From assembly GCA_022606425.2 (NCBI GenBank), contig JAHDVF020001313.1, positions 620,001-684,000 on the forward strand: a stretch of 64,000 bases of DNA. Reading direction: 5' to 3'. This DNA comes from Lepidostoma basale. Its lineage: Eukaryota; Arthropoda; Insecta; Trichoptera; Lepidostomatidae. Below are positions 10,600-23,600 of this stretch, one piece after another (positions within the stretch are counted from its first letter, which is position 1; every line of letters begins with the position of its first letter). The notes under the pieces were generated by a model. It was not told where the DNA came from. It did no database searches and saw nothing but the letters and a program-made list of their open reading frames with translations. A program made the position numbers and the translations under genes.

Positions 10600-13300
10600 T
10601 CTATTAAAGGGTATACGATTGTGTCAGTGAGCCCATAGTACGAAACATTCTGTATATTTTTCTAATAGGAAGTTTTCCATCTCGACGAAGATATCTGTAG
10701 TAATTTTGTTATAAATGAAAGCTCTGCATTTTTAAAAATTATAATACATAAATTGTTTTTGTACTAGTATCTTGGTGCTTTTCACATATTTTATTATTTT
10801 CTATTAGGAAAGAGAATAATGGGGGCACAGAAATAATGTTACTATTGCGGTAGAATAATTATGTATTTGTGCTATTTTAAAAATGGTTAATATTCCTGAT
10901 TGGTTGTTTATGCCCAGTGCTGCATAGACGACGCCGGCTCCCCATGAAGAGGGCGTCAGAGCCACTCATCTGTGTTCCGGGAGAATAAGAGGAATTATAC
11001 AATGTTTATAAATAAAAAGCTTTTATTTCCACAAATTGAATCTAAATCCATTTGCTTGGAGAACAAGAATTTCTAGTTCAAATCCCTGGTTTATGACTTA
11101 CATAATGAAACTTATTTCAAAACAAAGAAATGTCATTCCATTACATTGGCTTTATCAGTCCTATATATCACAGAAAAGTTTTATATATAAGACTATCTCA
11201 AATGTGTCGAAGCCGTCTTAATAATAATGGTCAGAATACAAAATTAAAAATGAAGACGTGATTATTATGACAAAGTTTATTCCAGTATTATATAATATGG
11301 CTTCATGGTGTTAAATGTTCATTTTACAAGGTGTTCTCTTAGTTTTCGATTATCTCCAACTACCATACCGTTCACAAGTCAGTTTTTGCCACACTTGGCT
11401 TGCATTTGTTCACAATAATACTTAATTTTAGAAGTAAAACTTTATTCAAGTAAAATGTGAGTATACAATATTTAAAGTTTGCAAAGGTTGAGTGAAAACT
11501 CTCATAGTACACCACTCCAGTTGCAGAGAATTGATGCTACAAAAGGGATCTGCTTGCTCTCGGGCAGATGAAGACAATCTTTGTACGCAACTGAGTTGGT
11601 GCAGGAGCAGGGCCAGCTCCAATGCTGTTCACAATATACAAATATTTAGTATGGGATGGGTTCACCCCTCACAATGACTGCTAATATCTTGAAGCCGGCC
11701 CTGTATTCCTTAATTTATGTTAAATTACAGGAAAAAAAACATTTAATTTAAAAATACAGTTTGGAACAAAAACCGTTTTATTTAGTTTAAGAGTTTGTAA
11801 ATGAATGAACAAATATGTGATGTTTTAATCAATTATTAGGACCAAGTATGATATGCTATATTATTACACATTTCTTAAAGAGAAATTTCACATTACTCTT
11901 GTGATGTTGGAACTTCATTGAAACAATACAAATGTCTGCAAATTAATTTGGCTAAATTGTTTCTGATATGTTTGTCAACAATTCAACCATATTGTACCAT
12001 GTTTTTGAATTGCTGGAGTTAAATAATAGAATTACAAAGTATAACGTAATGTAAAAAGTGATGACGACCCCAACGGCTGCCACGGCCACTTGGCGGCCGT
12101 GGCCCATGAGATGGAATGATGACAATGTGTTTCTAACGAATATTTTATATCCGTGGTGATGATATTCAATTTTGTGAATTTTATAAAAAGAGGTATGTAA
12201 GTTTTATTTTCATTTTGCCCTCACCCCTGCATTAAATAAAAAGATCAAGGGAAATATATCATAGCATTAACAAAAAACAGAAATAATTATACACATTTTT
12301 AGTTTCATTTTAACTACTCAATTGGCATTTCTCCTGTTAAAAAATTAAGTTAACGATTTTTATCACATTTAAATGTAGTACCTACTCAACCATGAATTTA
12401 TCATCTTGGTATGTCTTACAAAAATGGAAAAATTACTGCTCGACTTCAAAATAATTACAATTTTTACCAAAATATTATGAAGATTGAAAAAAGAAATACA
12501 TACAGTGAAATACATATTCCACAAATCCACTAGGATAATTAATGACCAGAAGTAATATAATGCATAATATTCTATGAACTACAAAAGATATTTTGCAGCA
12601 AGGAATATTGGTTATCGTGGAATACACAATACACATGAGACAACATTGAATTACTGATTAATTTGATTAATTTGGTAAGAGTATAATAAGTAAGTATATT
12701 CAAATCAAACAGTTCAATACTATATAAGCCTGGGGCTTGCAACACTACTCATAGGAATATTTCAACAAATCGAAATTATAATCAAGTTTGACATAGTTGG
12801 ACTATAAAAGGGATACCAGAATAAAAACAACACAACAAGTAGGAAACGTTAGAAAAGGCAGTTGGCATAAGAGCACTCGGTGCTTCGCACAATAGGCCGG
12901 GCAGGGCCGTTCGCGGGGCATCACATGCGCCCGCCTCGGACCGTGTTCTGTCTGGCCCTTTGTATTCCGGACTCCCTTTTATTATTAACTAATAACCGGC
13001 ACACAATCAGGAACAGCGCCGGACTCTGCACTCAATGTCAATACATCGAGTTTTATTATATGGAAACGGAATATTCCAGCACTGTTACTAATGTACAATG
13101 TTAATTTCAAATAAACTTTTTTTTAAATAAGTAATACACACATATTTATATTAATATTTTATAAAACAGTCTCTCAGTGACGTGACACAAGTATGGCGAG
13201 AGATTCATGAATGCCTCTATCCAGTATTCACAAGTCATTGAAACGTTATTGAATACATATAATCATGCACTCTTGTATAACAAAAACTTAAATCAATAAT
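10600..13300. other. Intergenic, no gene recognised
   Basis: AT-rich spacer. Notable pieces: a GC-rich patch with no recognised homology at 12870-13030, a perfect hairpin (CCACGGCC with GGCCGTGG) at about 12082-12104, and a possible 96-bp inverted-repeat scrap (CAGGGCC ends) at 11607-11702 without a target duplication. Confidence 0.45.
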
Positions 13301-13305
13301 AAATA

Positions 13306-13743
13306 AGGAAATCAAAACACGACTTCGTGATGATAAAGAAATATATAATTTCAAGATTTAGTAAAACAAAAAAATAACTGAGGAAATCAAAACATGACTT
13401 CGTGATGATAAAGAAATATATAATTTCAAGATTTAGTAAAACAAAAAAATAACTGAGGAAATCAAAACATGACTTCGTGATGATAAAGAAATATATAATT
13501 TCAAGATTTAGTAAAACAAAAAAATAACTGAGGAAATCAAAACATGACTTCGTGATGATAAAGAAATATATAATTTCAAGATTTAGTAAAACAAAAAAAT
13601 AACTGAGGAAATCAAAACATGACTTCGTGATGATAAAGAAATATATAATTTCAAGATTTAGTAAAACAAACAAAATAACTGAGGAAATCAAAACATGACT
13701 TCGTGATGATAAAAAAATATATAATTTCAAGATTTAGTAAAAA
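13306..13743. repeat. 75-bp minisatellite, six copies
   Basis: Unit beginning AGGAAATCAAAACATGACTT at 13306, 13381, 13456, 13531, 13606 and 13682. The period is exactly 75 except one 1-bp insertion in the fifth unit. Copies are near identical, suggesting recent expansion. The unit is a multiple of three, so the minus strand stays open for 145 codons. That peptide is a repeat artefact, not a gene. Confidence 0.95.
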
Positions 13744-14501
13744 AAAAAAATATTTACATTTTTCTAATCCCAAGCAATATGCGAGTTTTTGCATTGTAAT
13801 TATAAATTGTAAAGTTTAAACTAAAGAATATTAAAAAAAAATACTCTGGTCAAAGTATAAGTAATGATTGAAGGCATTTTTCCATGGAAAAACCAGTCCA
13901 TTTTTTACAAACTAAAAAATTACAAACATCTACCTAAAGAAATGGATGCTTCAGTCAAAGTTTATTTTAACCAAAGTATAAAATGTTCATTTAAAGCATA
14001 CCCTTTTTTAGTTAATATTTTTATAATAAAATGATTTTCATATTTGTATGCTATAATACTTTCATTTGGCACAAAAATGGATTTGATAAAAATTTCAAGA
14101 AAATTGTAAAGGAAAATTTTTGAAGACTGCCATGTGAGAATTTGAAAAACGATTTTATTACAATCATATATTCAGCCGTGTGGCAATACCAAGGGACAAG
14201 TAAGTGGGGTTTTACCGTACATCAAATGGCTTAAAACTAAAGATCACACATATTGGCAACATTATGTCACGTCACTGGTATCAGTAAAACAAACAACTAT
14301 GTAATTTGAGTTCACCAAAATAATAATCTTTTAGACATATGCAGAATAATGCATGGATATAGGTACGCTAATAGGTAATGGTTATATACGCATTTTTAAT
14401 GAGTCCATACGAATCCAACAAAGTGTTCACTGCAACAGACAATTTGCAGCAGCAAATCAGAAACAATGTAAAATAAGTTCTGTATTGCGCAGACAAAGCA
14501 G
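13744..14501 (-). other. Probable Unr 3'UTR and downstream spacer
   Basis: Non-coding AT-rich sequence after the Unr stop. Candidate AATAAA on the minus strand at 14159-14154, about 345 bases past the stop. Confidence 0.4.
14154..14159 (-). terminator. Candidate Unr polyadenylation signal
   Basis: AATAAA on the minus strand, the first one after the stop codon at 14502. Further copies occur near 13961. Confidence 0.35.
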
Positions 14502-14691
14502 TTAAAAGGGTTGACATGAACGCAAGGTGTTAATACCGGGGTTGACTGGCTGGCGGGTGCGGAAGCCACGGGTACCGTCCGGACCGCGGGGATTACGGAG
14601 CACCAGCAGGCGCGGGCCGGCCTGCTCCTCCAGGGACACGGTGCGCAGGCGACTGATGAGACGCTCGGGCCGCGCGGGGGGCGTCATCTCC
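14502..14691 (-). CDS. Unr: Unr last coding exon
   Basis: 190 nt from acceptor ATGTTGCAG. Accepts phase 2, so either exon C or C prime can precede it. ARPERLISRLRTVSLEEQ and LLVLRNPRGPDGTRGF, ending in QPF and TAA. Confidence 0.93.
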
Positions 14692-17600
14692 CTGCAACAT
14701 AACACGCAACCATTTCATTTTTAATTCAAGAACACTTTGAATATCTTAACCTGTCTAGTGGTATGCCAGTATTATTCAATTTCTTCCGCAATACCCAACA
14801 ATACTGGCAATGTTACTATAATACCCATGGAAAAATTCATATTTTTAATTACATATTCCGTGACATCATCACTCACGGTTGCTTGTCAACCTTTTAACGT
14901 AGGCTGGGACTTATGTGTAATTTAATAATAAAAATAAAGTTCGGGTAGGCCAGTGGTTGACTGTTTATGAAAGTGCATTTATTTTTCCCTCTAAATCGCT
15001 TAATATTGATTTTTCCTGTAATAGTTCTTAAGTAAAAATGTTTTGTAATTTCGTATTCTATGATATGGCATGGAATTCTTATTATTTTGTTGAGTTAAAA
15101 AAAATCACCACCGGACAGGTTAATTACTACTGCTAAGAAAAAATATTCATTTAGTAAACATTTATGAACAAGTCAGTACAGTATTGATACGTATTATGTT
15201 GATACGTCATAGCTACTTACACAATTTTGGTAATGTTACAAGCGGTAGTTTTTCCATTCCTCGGATTTGTTACAGTATTAAATTCCACGGTGTCACCTGA
15301 CTGCAGGTTGTTGGCCAACCCACGGGCTTCAGACATGTAGAACATCAGCTTTCCATCTGGTGTATTCAAATAACCGTAGTTTCCTAAATAAATAATCAAC
15401 TGTTAATTTACATAAACTTTCTAAAAGAAGACTTTCAATTACTTCTATATACACCCTTCCACTTTGTGTTGTGGATTCACATTTGAATAAATAGAATAAC
15501 ACTTAATATTTTCACAACACTTTATTTTTCGATTTACAGACATGTTTCAGTTGTGAACCAACCCTTCTCAATGTATAAATTTCAATAATTTTTTTCTTGA
15601 ACAACAATGTAAAACTCCATATTAAATAATTAATACGAATGAAAACATCTGATTTTTAAAAGTTTAACATTTTATGGAAATTACATCTTTCGCCATTACA
15701 TTTGATAATGCATAAGTAAAGCAAAACATGTCATTCCCATAAAATATAATAAAACTTCGAGAAAACAAATTTCAAAATTTTTAAAATTCGCACATCAAAG
15801 AATGTTGGGTTACAACCAAAACATGCCTGTTAATTGAAAAAATAAAGTGTTGTGAAAATACAAAACATAATTACATTTGTTCAAAAAAAAGAAAGAAAAA
15901 TAACTTCAGAATAAAGGATGAAGGCTAATATAAAAATAAATAAAGATAATTGGAAGAAAGGCATTAAGGTTGGTGGTCGAATAATAAGCAATCACTATTG
16001 ACAGAAAACAAATCTGACATAGAAGAGCTGATCGAAAGGGTGGAGAGACAGAGAAAGAGAGCCGATATTGTGGGTTAGAGATCAACAGAAACAAAACCAA
16101 ACTTATGATTATTGACAGGGGAAATCTCCAACAGATGTCGGGAAGACTGGAAGGTTTCGAAATCGTAAAAGACTTTGTATATCTGGGTTCTCAAATCAGT
16201 GCTGAGGGTGTGTGTGAGAAGGAAATAAATAGACGGCATAGCTAAAAATTCTCAATTCACAAATTCTGGAAAGACGCCTTTGAAATGTGGTGTTAGCGTC
16301 ACATGTTAAGGATACCGTTGACTGCAGAAAGGACAAACGACGTAGTCCTTAAAGAACTCAAAATAACAGGAAGACTATCTGTAATATGCAGTTGGTGAGT
16401 ATTGAGTTTCTTTGGTCATATTGCCAGGAGAGAACTTGGTAACCTGGAAAAAAATATTGTTACAGGAATTGTTCCTAGCAAAAGAAGAACAGGCCGATCT
16501 CCTGTGCGGTGGTGTGACCAGATTAAGGAGATGACTGGAGATCTCTACTCACGGGTGCGGGCTGGGCATAACAGAGAGGCGTTTTGTTTTAGCCACGGGC
16601 AGTTCAATGGATCACGACCCACGACATCACGACGAAGAAAGGATGAAGATATTTTTAAAATTAAGACCGATTATTATCAAAATATAAATTGATTTAATTT
16701 TGTAACATGCCTTTAATTGAATCGACCACAGCAGATTTCTTCTTGCGAATTGGAACAATATTATTTGCACGGTTTTGGGAATCCAGTTGGAATGTAACCG
16801 TGTCTCCGGTGCGAAATAGCTCCCTCTTGCAGGCAGAGCCCATTAGGATGAACTCGTATGTATTGCCATTCAAAGCTTCAATGACTCCTGGAAAATAAGA
16901 TTTTCATATTGATTAATTTATTATTATTTTTACAAAGTACCAAAACATAACAAATCAAATCGCACATCATAACAGATAATTTCTAATTTCCCAAATGAAA
17001 ACTTATTTGAAAAAACGTTTTTTTTATTGTTCTATAAAATCCATTATATAAAATCTTTGGTCTGGTATAGAATTCATGTGACAATAAACTGGCGATATTA
17101 GCTACCTATCACATATCGCGAGGACAAATACAGTAACTGAGTTCAAATAACCTGTTGTATACAAATATGGAAAGCAAAGGGAAACTACCACATACTAGGC
17201 CTAAGTGGCATCCCTAGAATCAGCAAAAATGTTAGAGATATAATCCAAAATGAATGTGATTTTGTTTTAAAAGTGAAATAACACACCATTCACTTGCGGC
17301 TGTTCTGGGTTGAAAGTCTTGCTGATTTTGGATACAGTCCCTTGCATTTGCCGCTCATTGGAGCGTGACTGCAGCGCTCCCTTGGTGATGGGACGCAGCC
17401 CTTCCAATCCGCCCACAAAGTTGGATGGTTGCCGCACAATTGGCTCCAGGTCCTTGTTGCCCTCGTAAGTCTCCCCATCAAAGCTACTAGAAGAAATAAT
17501 ACCCGTCATAACAGGCAACAATGTAAATCAATTCAGTATGACGTTTTATAAATGAGAACCTTTTTCATACAATACCCGCACAAAAAAGGAAAATATTGCT

Positions 17601-20600
17601 TAAAACATTTTCCAATATAAAAAAATACATAATTTCTAAGAATTATCAGTTTTCTACAAGTCTTATCATATTTTATAGGAGTGACATGATTCGCTTTTCT
17701 AGGGCATTATTAAATACAGTAGAATTCCAATTATCCAAACTCCGATTATCCGAATCTCTGAATCTTCAGAATTCCAGAAAAAAACAATGAAGAGGCAAAC
17801 GTACTGTGATTCGCAAAATAATTAATGACTTTTATTTACAGCACGGTACGTATACTGTTCTAATGTACAGTACTTGTAACTATGCTTGACATGTGAAAGT
17901 GTTGCCTTTTCATTTAATTAATTAAAAGCTCTTTGTGAAAGCAATTTTGGATAGTGAGGGAAGAATGTTAACGGAAAGTAAGATCGTACAAGAAAGATGG
18001 ATGGAGTATTTTAAGGAAATGTATGGTGGTGATATAAGTGTTGACGAAAGCATTAGAACTGGTGTAATCGCGATTGGTATAAATGACAATACAGAAAAAA
18101 TAAGTATGAATGAGATTAAAAGATCTGTGAAAGCAATGAAAAGTGGAAAAGCTGTAGGGTATGACTGCATCGCTATAGAATTTATCAAAAACGGCGGCGA
18201 AGTAGTTTCCGCATGGATATGTAAACTGTTCAACCAATGCTTGGAGGAGGGATATACCCCACTCGACTGGAGGAGAGCAGTTATCTTGCCTCTGTACAAA
18301 GGAAAAGGATCCCATATGGATTGTGGAAACTACAGAGCTATTAGTATTTTGAGTGTTGTTGGTAAAATCTATGGCAGAATTTTAATAGAAAGAGTAAGAA
18401 AGACGACGAGTGATAGAGTTTGGGATGTGCAAGGCGCCTTTATGAATGGCAGAGGATGTATGGATCAAATTTTTGCACTTCGTACAGTGACAGAGAAGTT
18501 TCTGGCCAAAAACCGTAAACTCTTCTGTGCGTTTGTCGATTTGCAAAAAGCATATGATCGCGTAGATAGAGGTAAACTGTGGGAAATATTGTCGGAATAT
18601 GGAATAAACACAAAACTGATCACGGCAATTACATCGCTGTACACAGAAAGCACTGCTAGTGTCAGAGTAAATGGGGATCTTACAGCCTGGTTTGATATCA
18701 ATAAAGGTGTCAAACAGGGGTGTGTAATGTCTCCATGGTTGTTTAATCTATATATGGACAAGTGTATGAAAGAGCTGAAAGGGTTGGAAGCAGGTGCAAA
18801 AATGGAAGGTGTGGCAGTAAGCTGTTTGTTGTATGCGGACGACGCTGTGCTACTTGCAGACAACGAGCACGAACTGCAAGCCCTGGTGTCTAGTATGTAT
18901 GAGGTATGCAAGCGATACGATTTGATGATGAATGTGAATAAGTCCAAGGTAATGATTTTCGAAAAAGAAGGAAGCATGACAGTCTGCAACATTAGTGTAA
19001 ACGGTGAAAATCTGGAACAAGTGGATGAATTTGTTTATTTAGGAAGTATGTTTACAAAGGATGGGAGGGTGGAGAAGGATATTGAAAGAAGGGTTGGGGC
19101 AGGCAACAGAATAAATGGTGCACTTAAAGTTGTCATCGCAAACAAAAGCCTATCCAAAAAAGCCAAGATGGCAGTGCACAGTGGTGTTCTTGTGCCGACC
19201 CTTATGTATGGAAGTGAAGCATGGAACTGGCAAAAGAAGGATGAAAGTAGAATAAATGCAGTAGAAATGAGATCTCTCAGACGAATGTGTGGCAAATCTG
19301 TATTTGATAGAGTGACAAATGCAAGTATAAGAAGTGAATGTGGTGCGAATGAAATTGTTATGAACAAAATAAGGAAAGGGTCATTAAGATGGTTTGGACA
19401 CATGGAAAGAATGAGTGAAGACAGAATGGTAAAGAAGGTATATGTAAACGGCGTGAACGGAGCTAGAAATAGAGGAAGGCCGAGGAAAACGTGGCACGAT
19501 CAAATCAATCAAATATTGAATGTCGGACACGTGAGGAGTCGGAGAAATCGACGTGCGTGCATGACAAGATGTATGAATGTAGAGGAAGCGAGAGAAGTAT
19601 GTCAAGACAGAACAGTGTGGCGTTCCATTCTTTCTGCCTACCCCTCCGGGGAGACGGCGTGATGGTAAGTTAGTTTTAGTTAAGTTAGTTCTTTAAAAAT
19701 AGTACTTCTCTCCCATTTTCAACATACATACAGTAATTAATTAAAATAGAACGTTTTTTTGGAAAAAATGGAATTATCTCAATTGATTAGGATAATTGGA
19801 GTTGTTAGGATGAGTGAGTTGTTGAGAACTGTACAAGATAAAACATAACTCCCTTAAAATAGAATAAAACTTCTAAAAAAGTACCAATTTAATCAATTTG
19901 AAATACTTCATAAAGAATTTTACATCATTATTCAAGTAAAAATTAATAATTCAGATAACAATATGTTGAAATATCTTAAGAATAAATAGAATCTTAGCAA
20001 TACTAATAAAAAAATAATCAAACGAGTTTGCGTAGAGCCATTTGTAACTCACGTGATCTTGGTGACATGTGAGGCCACAGATTTGCCGTTGCGCTGGTTG
20101 GTGACCATGATGAACTCCACTAGGTCGCCGGGCTGCAGGCTGTTGGCCCCCCCCACAACTTCTGACAAGTAGAATATTAGTTTCTTGCCCTCTTCTATTT
20201 CAAAGGAAAGGAATCCATACCCACTTCCTCCTGTAAAAAAAAATACATTAGTGGATGAAGAACGATAGAAGGGTGAAAGAGAAATGGATGTTTAAAATAA
20301 AATAATGTTAGATTTCTTGTGTTTTCTTTCTAATCTATATTTTATAACAAATCAATGGAATCCGTACCCACTTCATCCTGTAAAAAAAACCTATTATGAT
20401 GAAGTATGGTATACTGACACATTGAAAACTTTGATAAAGTGGGAAATATTAATTATTAATATATATAAATTTAAATAAGGCGGAGTAAAAAAACACAATA
20501 TTTTTTTCCTCCATATTCCAGAATAGTTCACATTACTCGAGAGGCTTTTAATAATGTATAATTGAATAATGTTATTAATGACATAATATTTATATATACG

Positions 20601-23600
20601 ACGAGTATATGGAGTGTAAAAGTTAAAGTGTATGTAGTAAATAATAAAGTCACAAACCTTTGATGGAATCAACAATCGCCCTGCGTTTTTTGCGTACGGG
20701 AATAATGTTGGCCGCACGGTCAGCAGTATCCACGCAAAAAGAAACAGGATCCCCAACACGCAGCAGGTCACGCTTGCACGAGAGACCCATTATTCCATAC
20801 TCATAAGTAGACCCATTCTCAGCAACAATCACACCTGAAAAATATAAATGTAAAAAATATATTTATCAATTTCAATATATTTATTGATTCTTGTTGAATC
20901 AAATGTAGATTTAAAGTTTAAAAAAAAATACATATTCTCACCAGAATACTGCGGCTGATCTGGGTTGAGGGCTCTGAGAGTGCGGCAGACGGTACCCTCG
21001 AGCTGCAAGTCGGTGGGTTTGGCTACAGCTATGGTTCCTTTGGGCAAGGCACGCACCAGCTCCGCGCTGCAGCAGCCACCCGAAGAGCCTGACTGGCGGC
21101 CGAGGATGTACTCCACATCACGCCCCAGCTCCAATATATCCACACTACCTTCGAAATTACTAAAAGAGAAAACTAAATCAGAATGATTTATCTTAAAAGC
21201 AAATCCGCATGGGGAAAATCCAACACTAATACACGCTTATTTAACACATAACTTGGATTGCATAGAAAATTTAAATTGATAAAAAAAAAATAGGGTTTTA
21301 AACATTTCTATTATAAAATAAATAAATTTACCAATCCAAATATGCATATGTCCGTAGTTTATCGTGATAGATTAAATAAAAATTAATTCTCAAAAATATT
21401 AAAGCTTGAACATTTATTTACCTATTTTTCTATATAATCATCACTTCCCTGGAATGCTCAGTCTTGGCTTGGCGGCCATTTTATAATGGTGCCCTCTTTG
21501 GCGCTACCGCCAAGTATAAAGTTTGCACAATAATTCGCTTTTTAAATGGGAAACATACTGAAATTCATTGCCAATTGACAGAACGGATGTCAAAAACGTT
21601 TGCAAGTAGTGCAGGGAGCTTGCAGCTGGCAATAATGACATTCACAACAAAAAACAGTCAATTTCCTGAGGTTTCCTAAAGCACCATCACAGGATTTTGA
21701 CAAAAAAGGTTACAATATCGGTAGGTCACTTGAATACCAGGTATCACATCAATACCAATGGCAATAACTTCATTTGATAAACTGTTTCATTAGAAATTTA
21801 TTGTTTTTCCCTTTTTTCTTTGTCAGATGTCCAAATTTAAGTTGGAACAGCTGCAAACTCCTTACAGTTTGTGGACGCTTTTAACATCCATGCACAAATT
21901 GCCATACACTTCCGTCGATTGGTGATGAATTTGAATTAACTCTTTTGACCCTTACATTAAAAAAAGAAAAGAATAAACGGTATGGCCAAGCAGGAGCTCC
22001 ATTACAAGCTGAGATCGAGCCTTTCAGAGAAGTGGCGATGTAGTCATAATTATAACATCTAAAATCATGAACATTTTCTTAGTAACAACCAATCATGTTA
22101 AATATCGCTATATACATCAAATAAGAACCAGATCGCATCTAGGATATCATTTTTACAATTCTTATATCAGAATCTAAATGCTGTTTTAAATTGAAATTGA
22201 AAAAACATATATTTGTTTTATTTTGTAATCAATTATACAAAATAAACCATATTTTTTATATGGTGAATGAAGTCTTAAATTTAATATATGTTAACTATAA
22301 GAAACATTTTGATACTGCGAGAAACAATATTGGAACTCCCCAATTTTTTTTTTTTAAATGATGCCTAAAATTGTGAATTATAAAAATTGATTGATATATA
22401 AAAAAACAACTAACAAATAAAATGATTCAAATTCTTTTAAAAGGGTATTGCGCATTAGAAGTTAACGGTTTTAACAAGTAAAAAAAACATTTCTAAAAAT
22501 ATGGAGGATCCATCTAATAAATGGTAAAAACTTCCAATAATAATATAATTTAAAACGAAAGTATTCTTGCTTGCCTATTCCTATTTGCCATAAAGTTATG
22601 AAACTTGCAGTGGGTGACACAATTACGCTACTTAGTACGCTCACTTGCGGAAGTTTTTCTTCTTAGTGGACGCTACACTTTACAGCTGTTAAAAGTCATT
22701 AAACTTAACTGAATTTACATAGATTTGAGGTAAAATAAGTTGACTATTCTTCACCAGAGACGTGAAGCCCCTTACTACATTATCAATGTGTTAAAAAATA
22801 GATTATTTTATGACCCTACACAAATTATAAGGCTTCTAAAGAATTGATTACAATTGTGTGGTAATCATTATTAAATATATAGGTTGTAATAGGCGCTCAC
22901 AGAAAATAATAATCATAACACATCACTCAATTAGTCTCCGGTCTAACTGAGAAAAACTTATTTTTTTAAATGAAATTCGACTTTATTCATCAATATGCTC
23001 TTCTTCAAGATTTTGGTTGCTTTGAACGACTTTCACCGGTTGCTATACGCTCATCTTTTTGATTCAGGTGTATAGTAAAGGATCCATGTTCATCCATTGT
23101 CAAATACCGATGCAAGAAATCCATTTTATCTCGCTTGAACAGCTCCAAAAGCTCTTGGAATCCTTTTGGTCCGGTGTGAACTAATGCGGCACCCATTTCG
23201 AAAGGAACTTACATACAGGGTGCGGCAGAGCAGACAGTGCAGTTTTGAAGGGCTATTAAAAAAAACGGCGCAACTTACAAAAATGAGATTAATTATATTT
23301 TATTTGGTACATTATGTCGTTTAACGCATCAAGTCTTGAAGATGACATCAGAAAGATGATGGCCCCCAGCAGCGATACATTGATGAAAGCGATTTCTGAA
23401 GTTTTCGGCTGCATTTTGGCACATCTCAATGGGCATAGCGGCGATTTCCTCCCGAATTCGATCCTTAAGTTCTTCCAAGGTGTAAGGTCTATGTATGAAA
23501 ACTTTTTCCTTCAGATAGCTCAGAGAGACGAGGCGTGCAGGGAGCATCTGTCGCAGTTTTGTCATCGAAACTCGAGCAGTATGGGCCTTAGCACCGTCCT

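Noticed and set aside
11607..11702. 96-bp hAT-like MITE with CAGGGCC ends
   Set aside because: Only about 14 bp of imperfect inversion and no matching 8-bp flanks.
12880..13104. 74-codon ORF in a GC-rich patch
   Set aside because: No family signature. The GC patch covers only its first third and the rest is ordinary AT-rich sequence.
13293..13730. 145-codon minus-strand ORF in the 75-bp array
   Set aside because: It exists only because the repeat period is a multiple of three. The peptide is a 25-residue hydrophobic repeat with no start context, splice support or family resemblance.
13306..13743. CRISPR-like array
   Set aside because: Units are contiguous with no unique spacers, and the window is eukaryotic.
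16703..16709. Canonical GT donor for exon B'
   Set aside because: AAAGGCAT|GTTACA leaves phase 0 and would put exon C' out of frame, destroying the conserved CSD.
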